A stretch of DNA of 64,000 nucleotides from Roseovarius indicus (GTDB lineage Bacteria > Pseudomonadota > Alphaproteobacteria > Rhodobacterales > Rhodobacteraceae): contig NZ_CP031598.1 in the NCBI RefSeq assembly GCF_008728195.1, forward strand, positions 2,666,001 through 2,730,000, in the 5' to 3' direction. Positions 7,930 through 17,188 of the stretch are shown one piece after another (position 1 is the first letter of the stretch; each line of letters starts with the position of its first letter). Made by a program: the position numbers and the translations under genes. The notes under the pieces were generated by a model. It was not told the DNA's origin and ran no database searches. It saw only the letters and a program-made list of their open reading frames with translations.

Positions 7930-8546
7930 GCGTCCCGTTTTGGCCCACCTCATTGCCGCAAAATCCACTTACCAGTTATGCAGGCGGGTTTGTGGATAAC
8001 CGTGCCTCATTTCAAGCGGATGCCGGCGAGCCGATGGAGCGGCCTCTAACGACAGCGGCGCCGGAAGTGTTCAACGTCACCTTTCGAGTCTTGACGCTGG
8101 ATCAGTATGCCACATTCAAAACGTGGTATGAGACCGACCTTCGGTTTGGCGTAAACCGTTTCATCTTTCGCGATCCTTTGGTTCGCAGGCCGGTCTGGTT
8201 CAAGATGCTGGGAGGTGACCCGCCATTTCAGGTCAGCGCCTCGGGTGGAAAGTACGTAAACTTGCAAGCGCGGCTAATGCGCCTTCCAGGCGTGCCGTGG
8301 TTCTCTGACTACATCCCGAGTGGTGTTTGCCGGGTGCCCTACTTCGTGGCCGACTACGCCGAGGGGGTCTACGGCATCGACGGGCAAACGGTGGCGGCTT
8401 CGGCCCTGCCGACCATTGCCGGCACCTATTGGGTGCAGCGCACGACCACGACCTCGATCACCGAGGCGCAGGAAACGCTGGTTGCGACTGATATTCCGGC
8501 AACCGCACCGGCGGGCACCACGAAAATTCTTGGGTTCGAGATATGA
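7926..8546 (+). CDS. Phage minor/distal tail protein
   Basis: 206 residues from ATG 7926, overlapping the tape measure stop by ATGA. Begins 'VPFWPTSLPQNPLTSYAGGFVDNRASFQADAG', a pattern seen in tail proteins placed right after the tape measure. 'FRDPLVRRPVWFKMLGG' and the later beta-rich half with Thr/Ala-rich end fit a tail-tip baseplate subunit. The exact family was not recognised, so the call rests on position plus the start motif. It is followed by a DUF1833-like gene. Confidence 0.65.
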   Translation: MSVPFWPTSLPQNPLTSYAGGFVDNRASFQADAGEPMERPLTTAAPEVFNVTFRVLTLDQYATFKTWYETDLRFGVNRFIFRDPLVRRPVWFKMLGGDPPFQVSASGGKYVNLQARLMRLPGVPWFSDYIPSGVCRVPYFVADYAEGVYGIDGQTVAASALPTIAGTYWVQRTTTTSITEAQETLVATDIPATAPAGTTKILGFEI

Positions 8547-9055
8547 CGGAACGCAGCGTCCCGACATCGGTGATGGCGGAACTGGAGCGCGCGGAAAGCC
8601 CCGACGCGCTGATCTGGTTCCTGACAATCACGCACCCGGACATCGGCGAGCCGATCCGCATTGTTTCGGATGTGTTCGATTACGTGCTGGGTGGCGAGAC
8701 CTACACCGCCATGCCGTTCGATGGGCGCCCGCTGACCGACAACGACCAGATGCCGGCGGCGGAGCTGGTGGTTTCCAACGTTGATCGGCGGGTCGGTTTT
8801 GCCCTGGAGCGATCGACGGAGCGAGCCATCATCGACCTTGCCGTTTATTCATCGGCGGACTTCGACTTGAGCGCCGATCCACGTACAGAAATTGGTACAG
8901 CATCGCGGGTCTATGGCTTCGGGCGGTTCGAGTTGAGCGACGTGGAGGTGACGGTGACGCAGATCCGGGGCCGGGTCACGCTGCCAGACTATACGCAGGA
9001 GCCTTGGCCCTACATGCGGGCCACTCAGGACCGGTTTCCGGGGCTGTTCGTGTGA
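8543..9055 (+). CDS. DUF1833-like minor tail protein
   Basis: 170 residues from ATG 8543 (ATGA overlap). 'LIWFLTITHPDIGEPIRIVSD...DYVLGGETYTAMPFDGRPLTDNDQMPAAELVVSNVDR' is the signature of DUF1833, which commonly sits between the distal tail and NlpC/P60 genes in lambda-like alphaproteobacterial phages and takes the position of lambda protein L / GTA gp13. Mostly beta. Function: a tail-tip scaffold subunit, inferred from context. Confidence 0.8.
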   Translation: MTERSVPTSVMAELERAESPDALIWFLTITHPDIGEPIRIVSDVFDYVLGGETYTAMPFDGRPLTDNDQMPAAELVVSNVDRRVGFALERSTERAIIDLAVYSSADFDLSADPRTEIGTASRVYGFGRFELSDVEVTVTQIRGRVTLPDYTQEPWPYMRATQDRFPGLFV

Positions 9056-9456
9056 CCTGGGCCGGGCGTTACATCGGCCTGCCGTTCATCGACGGCGGGC
9101 GCGGACCGGAGGCGGTTGATTGCTGGGGCTTGTGTAAGCTCGTGTACGCGCAGGAATTGGGCATCAACCTCCCCACCTACGGCGAGATCGGGGCCAGCGA
9201 GTTGCGCCGCGTAGCTCAAGCCATCGGCACTGGCCAGTCACAGGCAACGTGGACGCAGGCGGAGGCGCCGCAGGCGTTCGACGTGGCGGTCATGCGAAGC
9301 GGCGGCAAGTGGTTGCCCTGCCATGTCGGCGTGATGGTTGATGCTGGCACGGTCCTGCATGTCGAAAAGGCGTCGAGCGCCTGTCTCGAGCCGATCACAG
9401 GCCAGTTAATGAAACACCGGATCGTCGGGTTCTGGCGGCACAGGGGGCTTGCGTAG
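9052..9456 (+). CDS. NlpC/P60-type tail tip peptidase
   Basis: 134 residues from GTG 9052, which overlaps the previous stop (GTGA). 'GPEAVDCWGLCKLVYAQELG' holds the nucleophilic cysteine of the NlpC/P60 fold, 'KWLPCHVGVMVD' the first histidine, and 'VLHVEKASSACLEP' the later part of the site. The family cleaves peptidoglycan stem peptides, here probably helping the tail tip cross the cell wall, as lambda K and GTA gp14 do. Its stop overlaps the GTG of the tip gene (TAGTG). Confidence 0.85.
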   Translation: MTWAGRYIGLPFIDGGRGPEAVDCWGLCKLVYAQELGINLPTYGEIGASELRRVAQAIGTGQSQATWTQAEAPQAFDVAVMRSGGKWLPCHVGVMVDAGTVLHVEKASSACLEPITGQLMKHRIVGFWRHRGLA

Positions 9457-12122
9457 TGAAGACTGTCGCAATCCATCGCGATCTGTTCGCCATGCAGCCG
9501 CATGTCTTCCATCTGCCGGAGGGTATGTCACTGGCGGACATGGCCGAGCGGGTGAAGTCGCTTCCAGATGGCTGGCCGCGCCATGACGGGGATGCGATCT
9601 GCATCAACGGGCAACCCGTGCCCCGCGGCGTCTGGCACATGGTCAAGCCCAAGCCGCAAGCGGGCGGCGTGCCGATCGAAGTGACATTCCATGCCCCGCC
9701 GATGGGCGGCGGAGGCGACAACAAGAACATTCTCGGGCTTGTGGCGTCCATCGGGCTTGTCGTCCTGACCGGCGCCGTTGTGAGCGGTCAGCTATTCGGT
9801 GGCCTCACAGGGGCAACGTCCGCCGCCGCCACGACAGGCTCGCGTCTCTTGGGTGGCGCCATAGCCGCGCTTGGATCTGCGGCCCTGAGTGCCCTTGCAC
9901 CGCCCCCTGTGCCAGAGGCTAGCGCACCGGACGCACCGGAGCAGCCCGGAACGGCAGGAGCAGAGGGCAACCCGCTGTCGCCCAACATGCCGCTTTGGCG
10001 CGTGGTCGGGACGCACAGGCTGTCTCTGCCGCTCGTGACAAAGCCGCTGGTCTACTTTGAAGGGCAGGACGAGATTGTCGAGATTGTCGGCGCGCTGGCC
10101 GGGCCGCACACTCTCACAGAGCCGCGCATGGGCGGGGCGAGCCTAGATGACGTGGATGGTGTTGAATATGAGACCGTGACGGGATGGGCGGGCTACACAC
10201 CGCTCACGCTGTTCAACAGGTACGGCCGGTCGGATTCGGTGCGTAGCGAGTTGATCGGCCATACCGTCGATCAGGAAAACGGGCGCCGAATTGAAATCCC
10301 GCCGGGCGGTGAATTGGAAGACGCTCTTCCGCAGCGCAAGATGATGGCAACGGGGCAGTCCCCGGATCAGGTCTGGATCGATCTCGTGTTTCCGCAAGGC
10401 CTGTTCAACCAGGGCTCAGAGGATACCGAGTATCGGGTCGCACTTCGCGCCCGCATGAGGCTACGCGGCGAAGAGACATGGGTCGATCTGCCGGAACTGC
10501 ATTACCTCAGCTCGCAGATCGGGGAAAAGCGGTTCGCACTGCATCTGGAATGGATCGACGGCGCGCTCGATGACGCCAGCGTCTCGGGTCAATACGGCTG
10601 GGTCGAGGCCCGGATCAACTCGCCTGGGCAGAACATTGCGGTGGGGCCGACCACTGCGGATTGGGACGCAAACGGCTACTTCGACGCTGGAAGCGGGGAT
10701 GACTACATCGCCGCCGGCAATCGCGACACGACAGCGGTTAGGAACGTCATTCTGAGCGAGCACAAGGCGACGATCTACCTAGATGAAGGGACGTTCCCGA
10801 AGGGCGAGTACGAGATCGACATAAAGCGGAGCTATGCCTTCCGTGACAACGACTACAACCCGGCAACCTACAATGTCGGCGGCGGCAACCGGGATTTGTT
10901 CGGCTACCAGGGCGGCGGCGCGCCGGCCATCTTCCAGACCCGTCAAGGTATCAGCGACAAGCTTTACCTCGTGCGGTGCTCGAGCGTCTGGGATCAGCCC
11001 CCGGCACCGCTTGGGCATGCCGCGCTCTTGGCCATCAAGGCCCGCAACGTGAACCTCGACCCGGTGTCGGTGCTGGCGAGCGGCCTTGTGCGCGATTGGG
11101 ATGGTTCGGGGTGGACAAACTGGATCACGACCAGCAACCCGGCGAGCCACATTCGGGATATCTATGGCGGAACGATGAACGCCATTCCGGTGCCCGAAGA
11201 GGTTATCGACGACCCCGGAATTGTTAATTTTCGGGCGTATTGCCCGACGAAAGGTTACGAGGTCAACGCCATAATCAAGGATGCTTCGGTGGCAGGTGCT
11301 GCGCAAATCTGCGCCGGTGTGGCCTATGCCAAGACCTACCAGTCGGACGTGTTCGGGGTCACGCGCGATTATGATCGATCGGCGGAAGACCCGGTTCAAT
11401 ACTTCTCGCCGCGGAACATGGCGAATTTCTCTTGGACCAAGGGCTACCCGAAGCGTCCGGACGGGCTCCGGGTCACGTTCTACGACAAGGACAGAGAATA
11501 CAAGCAACGCCAGATCACGCACCCCGAGGGATCGGGCCTGACGGAACAGATCACCTATGACGGGCTTGTCACGGAGGCGGAGGTGCGCGCCAGGGCGCAG
11601 TACGATCTGGACGTCCTGAAATATCGCACGGCCTTCTATTCATGGGATGCCCCGGCGCTCGCGATCAAATGCCGCCGCGGCTCGCTTGTGGGGGTCAGCA
11701 CCGATTTCCTGCTCAAGTGGGCGGGCTCGGGGCGGATCACCAAGATCGAATACGATGGCAGCGGAGACGTGACGGCGATCACGCTGGACAGCGAGCCGAC
11801 ATTGCTCGGTGGGGATGATTGGGACGACCTCGACACCTTCGCCGACGACTTCGATCTCGGCCGCATCGGCAAGACCAGCGGGGCTGTCCTGCATCGTGCC
11901 GGCGGCACGGTCACGACGCACGAGTTGGACGCCACGAGCGATGGGGCGCGTCTGGTGTTCGCAGCCGCGGTTACCCCTAACGGGCTGGAGGTCGGAGATC
12001 ATGTCATCGTCGGTGATCTCGGCAATGAAATCAGGCGCCTCGTGATTCTCGATATGGCGCCGCGGGACCGTCTGACATGGACGATTACCGCAGTCGCGGA
12101 AGCCCCCGAAATCTGGAGTTGA
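9456..12122 (+). CDS. Tail tip / host-specificity protein (lambda J / GTA gp15-like)
   Basis: 888 residues from GTG 9456. An N-terminal ubiquitin-like region (residues 1-90, 'DGDAICINGQPVPRGVWHMVKPK') is followed by two hydrophobic segments around residues 90-150 (LGLVASIGLVVLTGAVV; GGAIAALGSAALSALA) of the kind found in tail tip proteins that contact membranes. 'MPLWRVVGTHRLSLPLVTKPLVYFEG' and the long beta-rich remainder are typical of the TipJ family. The C-terminus carries a short domain ending in 'EAPEIWS'. It forms the central tip that recognises the host; the fibre genes follow. Confidence 0.85.
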   Translation: MKTVAIHRDLFAMQPHVFHLPEGMSLADMAERVKSLPDGWPRHDGDAICINGQPVPRGVWHMVKPKPQAGGVPIEVTFHAPPMGGGGDNKNILGLVASIGLVVLTGAVVSGQLFGGLTGATSAAATTGSRLLGGAIAALGSAALSALAPPPVPEASAPDAPEQPGTAGAEGNPLSPNMPLWRVVGTHRLSLPLVTKPLVYFEGQDEIVEIVGALAGPHTLTEPRMGGASLDDVDGVEYETVTGWAGYTPLTLFNRYGRSDSVRSELIGHTVDQENGRRIEIPPGGELEDALPQRKMMATGQSPDQVWIDLVFPQGLFNQGSEDTEYRVALRARMRLRGEETWVDLPELHYLSSQIGEKRFALHLEWIDGALDDASVSGQYGWVEARINSPGQNIAVGPTTADWDANGYFDAGSGDDYIAAGNRDTTAVRNVILSEHKATIYLDEGTFPKGEYEIDIKRSYAFRDNDYNPATYNVGGGNRDLFGYQGGGAPAIFQTRQGISDKLYLVRCSSVWDQPPAPLGHAALLAIKARNVNLDPVSVLASGLVRDWDGSGWTNWITTSNPASHIRDIYGGTMNAIPVPEEVIDDPGIVNFRAYCPTKGYEVNAIIKDASVAGAAQICAGVAYAKTYQSDVFGVTRDYDRSAEDPVQYFSPRNMANFSWTKGYPKRPDGLRVTFYDKDREYKQRQITHPEGSGLTEQITYDGLVTEAEVRARAQYDLDVLKYRTAFYSWDAPALAIKCRRGSLVGVSTDFLLKWAGSGRITKIEYDGSGDVTAITLDSEPTLLGGDDWDDLDTFADDFDLGRIGKTSGAVLHRAGGTVTTHELDATSDGARLVFAAAVTPNGLEVGDHVIVGDLGNEIRRLVILDMAPRDRLTWTITAVAEAPEIWS

Positions 12123-12125
12123 TCT

Positions 12126-13001
12126 ATGGTTGATCGCACGGTCCCGACCTCGGCATCGCCGGGGACGTATGAGGATATGCTCGACAAGTACGCGGCGCTC
12201 TGGGCTCTCGCTTTGGCCGCCGCTGTGCTTCCCCTCACGAATGTCGGCGGGACGGCAAACGCCGTAACTGCTGACGTTGACCCGGAAATCCCGGCCGCTG
12301 GCTTTTCTGCCGGCATGGTGTTTTCGATCACGTGGGGCGCAACCAATACCTCTTCTGGCGTGACGATCGCGATTGGCAGCGAGAGTGCTGTCGATATCGT
12401 GGACGCGGACGGCACAACGCTTGAAGTTGGGCAGATCGAAGACGGGCGCACCGACGTCCTGATCTATGACGGGACCGATTTTCGCCTGCTCACTGGTGGC
12501 GCGGAGATCGATAATGGCTCCGCCTCTATCACGACTTACACCACCTCCGACACCTGGGTGAACAGCGCCGCTGAAAACACAATCGTCATGGTCGAGTTGT
12601 GGGGTGGCGGCGCCGACGGGACCACCACCAACGGGGGCGATGGCGGCGAATACAACCGGGCATTCTTCAAGGCTGGCGACCTGACCTCAACAGTTGCCAT
12701 CGGCGTTGGTGCCGGCGGCGGAAACGACAGCACTTTTGGCTCGTACCTCACGGCCCGCGGCGGACAGGGCGAAGCCCCGGCAGGCGCATGGCTTGGCGGC
12801 GCAGGCGGAGCGAATGGAGAGGGCGGCACGGACGCGATGTGGGGCGGCGGCGGCGGCTCTGGATCTGGCGGGCCTGGCGGTGGCTCCAGTGAGTACGGCG
12901 GGGCAGGGGGCTCAGCAGGCAACGACGGGGCAGCGCCCGCAGGTGGCGGCGGAGCGAACGGCTCGGGAGCCCGCGGTGAAGCCCGGATTACGGTGTTCTG
13001 A
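12126..13001 (+). CDS. Glycine-rich tail fibre / adhesin
   Basis: 291 residues from ATG 12126. The N-terminal half is beta-rich ('GTANAVTADVDPEIPAAGFSAGMVFSITWGATNTS'), the usual capsid-distal fibre attachment region. From about residue 155 the sequence becomes very glycine-rich, with runs such as GGGGGSGSGG and GGAGG alternating with short surface-exposed segments. That pattern matches polyglycine-II-type adhesin tips in which stacked glycine helices present recognition loops. It probably determines receptor binding together with the tailspike. The long minus-strand open frame across it is a composition artefact. Confidence 0.75.
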   Translation: MVDRTVPTSASPGTYEDMLDKYAALWALALAAAVLPLTNVGGTANAVTADVDPEIPAAGFSAGMVFSITWGATNTSSGVTIAIGSESAVDIVDADGTTLEVGQIEDGRTDVLIYDGTDFRLLTGGAEIDNGSASITTYTTSDTWVNSAAENTIVMVELWGGGADGTTTNGGDGGEYNRAFFKAGDLTSTVAIGVGAGGGNDSTFGSYLTARGGQGEAPAGAWLGGAGGANGEGGTDAMWGGGGGSGSGGPGGGSSEYGGAGGSAGNDGAAPAGGGGANGSGARGEARITVF

Positions 13002-13429
13002 TGGAGACGATGATGCGGAAAGCAAAAATCGAGGACGGCGTCGTCGTGAATGTCGAGGCCGTCAATCCGGACAGCATTCCGGACCACGCACGGGGATGGC
13101 CGGAATGCCCGAAATGGGTCCGTAAGGGCTGCGCCTACGACGACGAGACGTTTTCGGAGCCGGAGCCGGAGCCGGTGACGGCGGACATGATCGAAGACGA
13201 GGCCGAGCGCCGGGTGAACATGGTCGCAAGCGACCGGATGCAAGGCCGCCTGTTGGCGGAGCGCCAGGCGCTGTCCGCCAAGGCCGACAAGACATTCGAT
13301 GAGCAAGCGCGGGCCGACGAAATCGACGGAGCTTTCGCGGACATCGCGGCCATTTGGGCGGCGTCCGACGCGCTGATTGAGCAAGACCCAATCCCGCAGG
13401 ACTTCCAAGACGACAAACACTGGCCTTGA
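13001..13429 (+). CDS. Hypothetical protein between fibre genes (possible fibre chaperone)
   Basis: 142 residues; ATG 13001 overlaps the previous stop, but ATG 13013, giving 'MRKAKIEDGVVVNVEAVNPDSIPD', looks like the conserved start. The first ~50 residues are of the type found at the front of many tail-fibre assembly and related phage proteins ('a.iedG.VvNv...dp...p'). The rest is acidic and helical, with a coiled-coil-like region around residues 65-110. Its placement between two fibre genes supports a role in fibre folding or attachment, but no enzyme motif is visible. Confidence 0.6.
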   Translation: METMMRKAKIEDGVVVNVEAVNPDSIPDHARGWPECPKWVRKGCAYDDETFSEPEPEPVTADMIEDEAERRVNMVASDRMQGRLLAERQALSAKADKTFDEQARADEIDGAFADIAAIWAASDALIEQDPIPQDFQDDKHWP

Positions 13430-13437
13430 GGTAGGAA

Positions 13438-15975
13438 ATGGCAACATCGACGGTAAATGTCACCGGCACCATCACGGCGCCGGGCGGAAGCGCTCTGACC
13501 AGTGGCACCGTGTACTTCACGCTCACCAAGTGGGACGTGGACACGAACCAAGACGAGCTTCTTTGGAAATCGACGGTTTCCGCTGTCATCAACGCCAGTG
13601 GTGAAATCGACGTGGACCTTTGGCCTAACAGCCGGGGAGGTACAGCTTCTCGGTACTATGTCGAGATTGCTGGAGAGACTGTGGCGGGAAGTTTCCGTCT
13701 GCCGCTTGGGTACATTTCGATCCCTCAGGCCGGCGCGCCTCACAACCTTGAGGATCTTCTCCTGGCAGGAGAGCCAGCGCCATCGGCTGTTTATGTCGGG
13801 ATCATCACTGAGGCGCAATATGATGATATACGCACGGCAGTTGAAGAGGCCGAGTTAGCGCGCAACGACGCGCAGGAGGCCCAAGCGTTGGCGGAGGCCG
13901 CGCGCGATGCCGCCATTCTTGGTGTTCCGGATGTTTATGAAGACACGACAGCCGGCCTTGCGGGCACGTCGGACGGGGACTATTTCACCATCCCTTCGAC
14001 CGACCCCGATGGATATCTCGACCTCTATCTGAACGATGGTGGTTCCGCCGTTCTTCAGCGTTCCTACGCAACGCTGACAGGCGCAGAGATCAAGACGGCG
14101 CTGTTTGCCGAAGACAACACCAACAACTTTGACGACGACTACCGCGAAAAGCTGGACAGCGCGACCTTCAACGCCACGGTGCCGCGATTTGCGTATCTCG
14201 ATGCTAAAAAGGTGGTGGTCGATGAGGATGGCTATGTCATCGAGATCGTCCGGGACTATTACATCGAAGATGCTGACGGTGCGAGGGATCGCAACCCGGT
14301 CGATGCAATCACGCTCCCAAGGTTCGGCTTCTCGGACGCCGAAGAGGTAACGCTCGGCTCCGATGGCGAGGTGTTGCGGGTGTCTCGGACGTACACTGTC
14401 GAGACGTCAGATGGTCAGAGACAGCTCGGCTATGTCTACACGATCCCGCGCGCTGTTTACGCGGATGCGGAGGCCATTGAAGTCGGGTCCGATGGCGCCA
14501 TCGTGAAGATCGACAGGCCTTTTGTCTCGGAAACCGCCGAGGGTGTTCGCGACCGACGTCTCACGGTGGTAGTCCCGGCGTTGGGTTATCCTGACGCGGA
14601 GGCCGTGGAGGTAGACGCTGACGGAAACATCGTTGCGATCAACCGTGGCCGTGTGGACTGGCGCGGCGCCTCATATATCGGGCGCAATGCCTATCCCGAG
14701 ATGCAGTTCGACGGCACCGGAGATATCGGCTGGTACGACCCGGACGACGTGCTGCTTGTCTTTCCTATCTGGGGGCAGTCGAAAGCCAAGGGAATTAACG
14801 GCGATGCCGATGCGCTGATTTCCACGACGGCGACCTATTCAGGGTCGGCGCTCATGCCCAGCTACGGCGTCCATGTCGAGGGGCGGCGTTTCGCGGGGGT
14901 GGCCGATCTGGTCGAGACCGCCGAATATGGTTGCCGCGAGACGCCACTGTCGGCCCTGGTCAACCACTACATTCGCGACGTGAATGCGGCGGTGAGCGTA
15001 GAGCCGCAGGTGCTTGGCTTCATCGCGGCTCAAACCGCGCAGCCGTACTCGAACATCAAGCGAGGCTCGGCGGTGGGTGTCGATCTTCTGAACGGCCTTC
15101 GCGATGCGCAGCGCTACGCAGCGAGCATCGGCAAGGTTGCCATCTGCCCGTCGCTGTTCATAAACCACGGCCAGAATGCGACTGACGGGCAGGGCGGCAT
15201 TGATCGGTATATCGCGGCCATGAAGCAGGCGCAAAAATGGTTCGCGGGCGCCTGTCGCAATATTCTCGGACAGGCCGACGAGCCAACTTTCATCATGACG
15301 CAGATCGACGCGGGCAACATCCGCGACATCGGTGATGCCAATTTCTACCTGGACAGCACCAGCCGGGCGCAGCGGCTTCTGGCGCGCACTCCCGGCTTCA
15401 CGCTTGCGCTGAATGAAGGGCACCTGCCGCTCGGCACCGATGGTCTGCACTGCACAAATGAGGGGTACTACCTGCAAGGAATGTCATGGGCGCGCGCTGC
15501 GTTTCGGGAGATCAATGGGATCGGCAACCAAGCGATGATCGTGACCGACGCGCAGTGGCGCTCGACCACCATCCTCGACCTTGAGGTGCACGTGCCTGAC
15601 GAGGGCGATGTAGAAATAGATGCGTCGGACATTTCACCCGCCTTTGCTGCGTCGATCGATACACAATCGGGGATTATGGTTGCGGACAGCTCGGGGTCTA
15701 TCGCCAAGGCAAACTTTTCCGTCTCCATTATCGATCCAAGTGCAACTGGTCCCGCAAACGGGACGGTAAACGGCCGTTGGATCCGGATAACGTTTTCCAG
15801 CGCCCCGGCCGACATAGTGCAGTGGACGACATCCATGCGCGGTGACGCAAATGGGCTCGGGCGCTCGCACATTGCGTCGGTCAACACCTTCACGCCCATT
15901 CACACTTTGCCATCAGGTTTCGATGACCGCGATTGGCTCTGCGCCGATCATGGCGTCCTTCCGGCACTCACCTAA
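13438..15975 (+). CDS. Tailspike with SGNH / sialate-O-acetylesterase-like domain
   Basis: 845 residues from ATG 13438 after GAGGTAGGAA. Residues 1-100 form a beta-sandwich particle-binding region, 135-160 an Ala/Glu-rich coiled coil, and 249-420 four imperfect repeats of about 44 residues (starting at 249, 294, 337 and 380, each with the core 'P..yxDAe.v.v.sDG.iv.i.r'). Residues ~440-690 carry an SGNH-hydrolase pattern: IWGQS with Ser448, HGQN at 577-580, and DGLH with Asp668 and His671. The C-terminus is another beta domain. It probably deacetylates a host surface polysaccharide during attachment. The GQSN-type motif has Lys instead of Asn, and the usual QGE block reads GQN, so activity needs testing. 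Confidence 0.75.
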   Translation: MATSTVNVTGTITAPGGSALTSGTVYFTLTKWDVDTNQDELLWKSTVSAVINASGEIDVDLWPNSRGGTASRYYVEIAGETVAGSFRLPLGYISIPQAGAPHNLEDLLLAGEPAPSAVYVGIITEAQYDDIRTAVEEAELARNDAQEAQALAEAARDAAILGVPDVYEDTTAGLAGTSDGDYFTIPSTDPDGYLDLYLNDGGSAVLQRSYATLTGAEIKTALFAEDNTNNFDDDYREKLDSATFNATVPRFAYLDAKKVVVDEDGYVIEIVRDYYIEDADGARDRNPVDAITLPRFGFSDAEEVTLGSDGEVLRVSRTYTVETSDGQRQLGYVYTIPRAVYADAEAIEVGSDGAIVKIDRPFVSETAEGVRDRRLTVVVPALGYPDAEAVEVDADGNIVAINRGRVDWRGASYIGRNAYPEMQFDGTGDIGWYDPDDVLLVFPIWGQSKAKGINGDADALISTTATYSGSALMPSYGVHVEGRRFAGVADLVETAEYGCRETPLSALVNHYIRDVNAAVSVEPQVLGFIAAQTAQPYSNIKRGSAVGVDLLNGLRDAQRYAASIGKVAICPSLFINHGQNATDGQGGIDRYIAAMKQAQKWFAGACRNILGQADEPTFIMTQIDAGNIRDIGDANFYLDSTSRAQRLLARTPGFTLALNEGHLPLGTDGLHCTNEGYYLQGMSWARAAFREINGIGNQAMIVTDAQWRSTTILDLEVHVPDEGDVEIDASDISPAFAASIDTQSGIMVADSSGSIAKANFSVSIIDPSATGPANGTVNGRWIRITFSSAPADIVQWTTSMRGDANGLGRSHIASVNTFTPIHTLPSGFDDRDWLCADHGVLPALT

Positions 15976-15987
15976 AGGAGATCTAAG

Positions 15988-16806
15988 ATGCCGCTTCAAA
16001 CAACCACAATGACCGGCGTTCGTGGCGGGCAGACCCCTGTGCCGAACGCGCCTTCCGGCTATGTACCGCAGATCATGCAGTATGAGGCCGATCTACTAAC
16101 GGCACTCGCTGCCGATGTGGATGACATCGAGCTTTGGCTGCAAGCTGGCGGCATAAAGTCTGCGGACGTAGCTGGAGCCATTACCGAAATCGACGCGGCA
16201 GGGACCGGCACGTGGACTGCGGGCAACACGTCGCTGACACGCGATGTTCAGTCCGCCGTAATGGGCGGCCGGAAGCGCTGGAAAACGACGTCGAATAGCG
16301 CGGAGGGGTTGAGGGGGTCACTGTCCAGCAACATGAGCACTTGGGCAGGCTACACGATCATTGTGCCCTGCCTTGAGCCGATTTCGACGGCGGCCAACAA
16401 CTGCATTTTCTCGGTGGGCACGTCCGGCGCCGGGACCCGTATGACAGCTTTTGTCGTCGCCAGCGGCAATCTTTCGCTTAACAACGGAACCTCTGGATCA
16501 AGTGACTCGTTTGCCGCCGGTCTGGTTGCTGGCAACAGATACTCGGTCATGATGACGTATGACGATTCCGACGGATCGACAGATGCGTTCCTCAACAGTG
16601 CGACATCGCTCGGGGCCGGGGGTGCCGGTGCGATTGATCAGTCCCCGCCGGCTGAGACGGACGCCGGTATACTTGGTTCCGCAGACGATCTTGTAGAGAG
16701 CGAGGTCTACATGGATCAGATTATTGTTCTGCGGAAGGCGATCACCAGCACCTCTACCATCGAGGCAATCATGGCGGCCTGTGCGAATATCCGGACGTTC
16801 GCGTGA
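15988..16806 (+). CDS. Phage structural protein with LamG-like C-terminal domain
   Basis: 272 residues from ATG 15988, preceded by AAAGGAGAT. The N-terminal ~70 residues include 'SGYVPQIMQYEADLLTALAADVDD'. From about residue 95 a beta-rich region with 'FVVASGNLSLNNG', 'NRYSVMMTYDDSDGSTDAFLN', and a final helix 'STIEAIMAACANIRTFA' resembles concanavalin/LamG-type jelly-roll domains that bind carbohydrate. Being directly behind the tailspike it is probably a further fibre or a virion carbohydrate-binding protein. The family was not identified. Confidence 0.6.
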   Translation: MPLQTTTMTGVRGGQTPVPNAPSGYVPQIMQYEADLLTALAADVDDIELWLQAGGIKSADVAGAITEIDAAGTGTWTAGNTSLTRDVQSAVMGGRKRWKTTSNSAEGLRGSLSSNMSTWAGYTIIVPCLEPISTAANNCIFSVGTSGAGTRMTAFVVASGNLSLNNGTSGSSDSFAAGLVAGNRYSVMMTYDDSDGSTDAFLNSATSLGAGGAGAIDQSPPAETDAGILGSADDLVESEVYMDQIIVLRKAITSTSTIEAIMAACANIRTFA

Positions 16807-16814
16807 TGTGCGTT

Positions 16815-16841
16815 CCGGCTGCTTTAGCCTAAAGCAGCCGG
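16815..16841. terminator. Strong hairpin between fibre and lysis genes
   Basis: Perfect inverted repeat: CCGGCTGCTTTA and its complement, 12-bp arms with a 3-base loop (GCC). It lies 9 bases after the stop of the LamG-like gene and 32 bases before the first holin-like gene. There is no T-run after it, so it may act as a partial terminator, a transcript-stabilising hairpin or a processing site separating the structural block from lysis expression. Confidence 0.55.
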
Positions 16842-16873
16842 CCATCTGATCCTGAGTAACGGCAGGAGGCCGC

Positions 16874-17188
16874 ATGCTACTTCAATACCTGCGCGACCTG
16901 TTTGGAAACATGCCCGAGCAGGTCAGCGCCCTCCTGCTGTCAGGTGCTGCCGGAGCTTACGTGCGGGCCGTGTTTGCGCCAGAGGCCAGTTGGCGTCGAC
17001 GGATCTTAGAAGGCTTGGCGGGGGCCTTCAGCGCCGTCTTCCTGGGTGGGCTCGTCGGGCACGTCCTGCAGGATATCACAGGCGGCGGAACATGGGCCTA
17101 TCTCGCTGCCGGGTTCATCATGGGCGAGGGCGGTATCGCCGCGGTGCGCGGATTTCGGAAGTTCCTATTCAAGGGAGATCCCAAATGA
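16874..17188 (+). CDS. Putative holin
   Basis: 104 residues from ATG 16874 (GGCAGGAGGCCGC upstream). Two to three hydrophobic segments (VSALLLSGAAGAYVRAVFA; LAGAFSAVFLGGLVGHVL; WAYLAAGFIMGEGGIAAV) and a basic C-terminus (RGFRKFLFKGDPK) are typical of small phage holins, which form inner-membrane lesions that release the endolysin. It overlaps the next membrane protein gene (ATGA) and lies two genes before the endolysin. Confidence 0.7.
   Translation: MLLQYLRDLFGNMPEQVSALLLSGAAGAYVRAVFAPEASWRRRILEGLAGAFSAVFLGGLVGHVLQDITGGGTWAYLAAGFIMGEGGIAAVRGFRKFLFKGDPK

Noticed and set aside
12536..13447. 303-codon minus-strand frame opposite the glycine-rich fibre
   Set aside because: Proline-rich mirror of glycine codons; no RBS.
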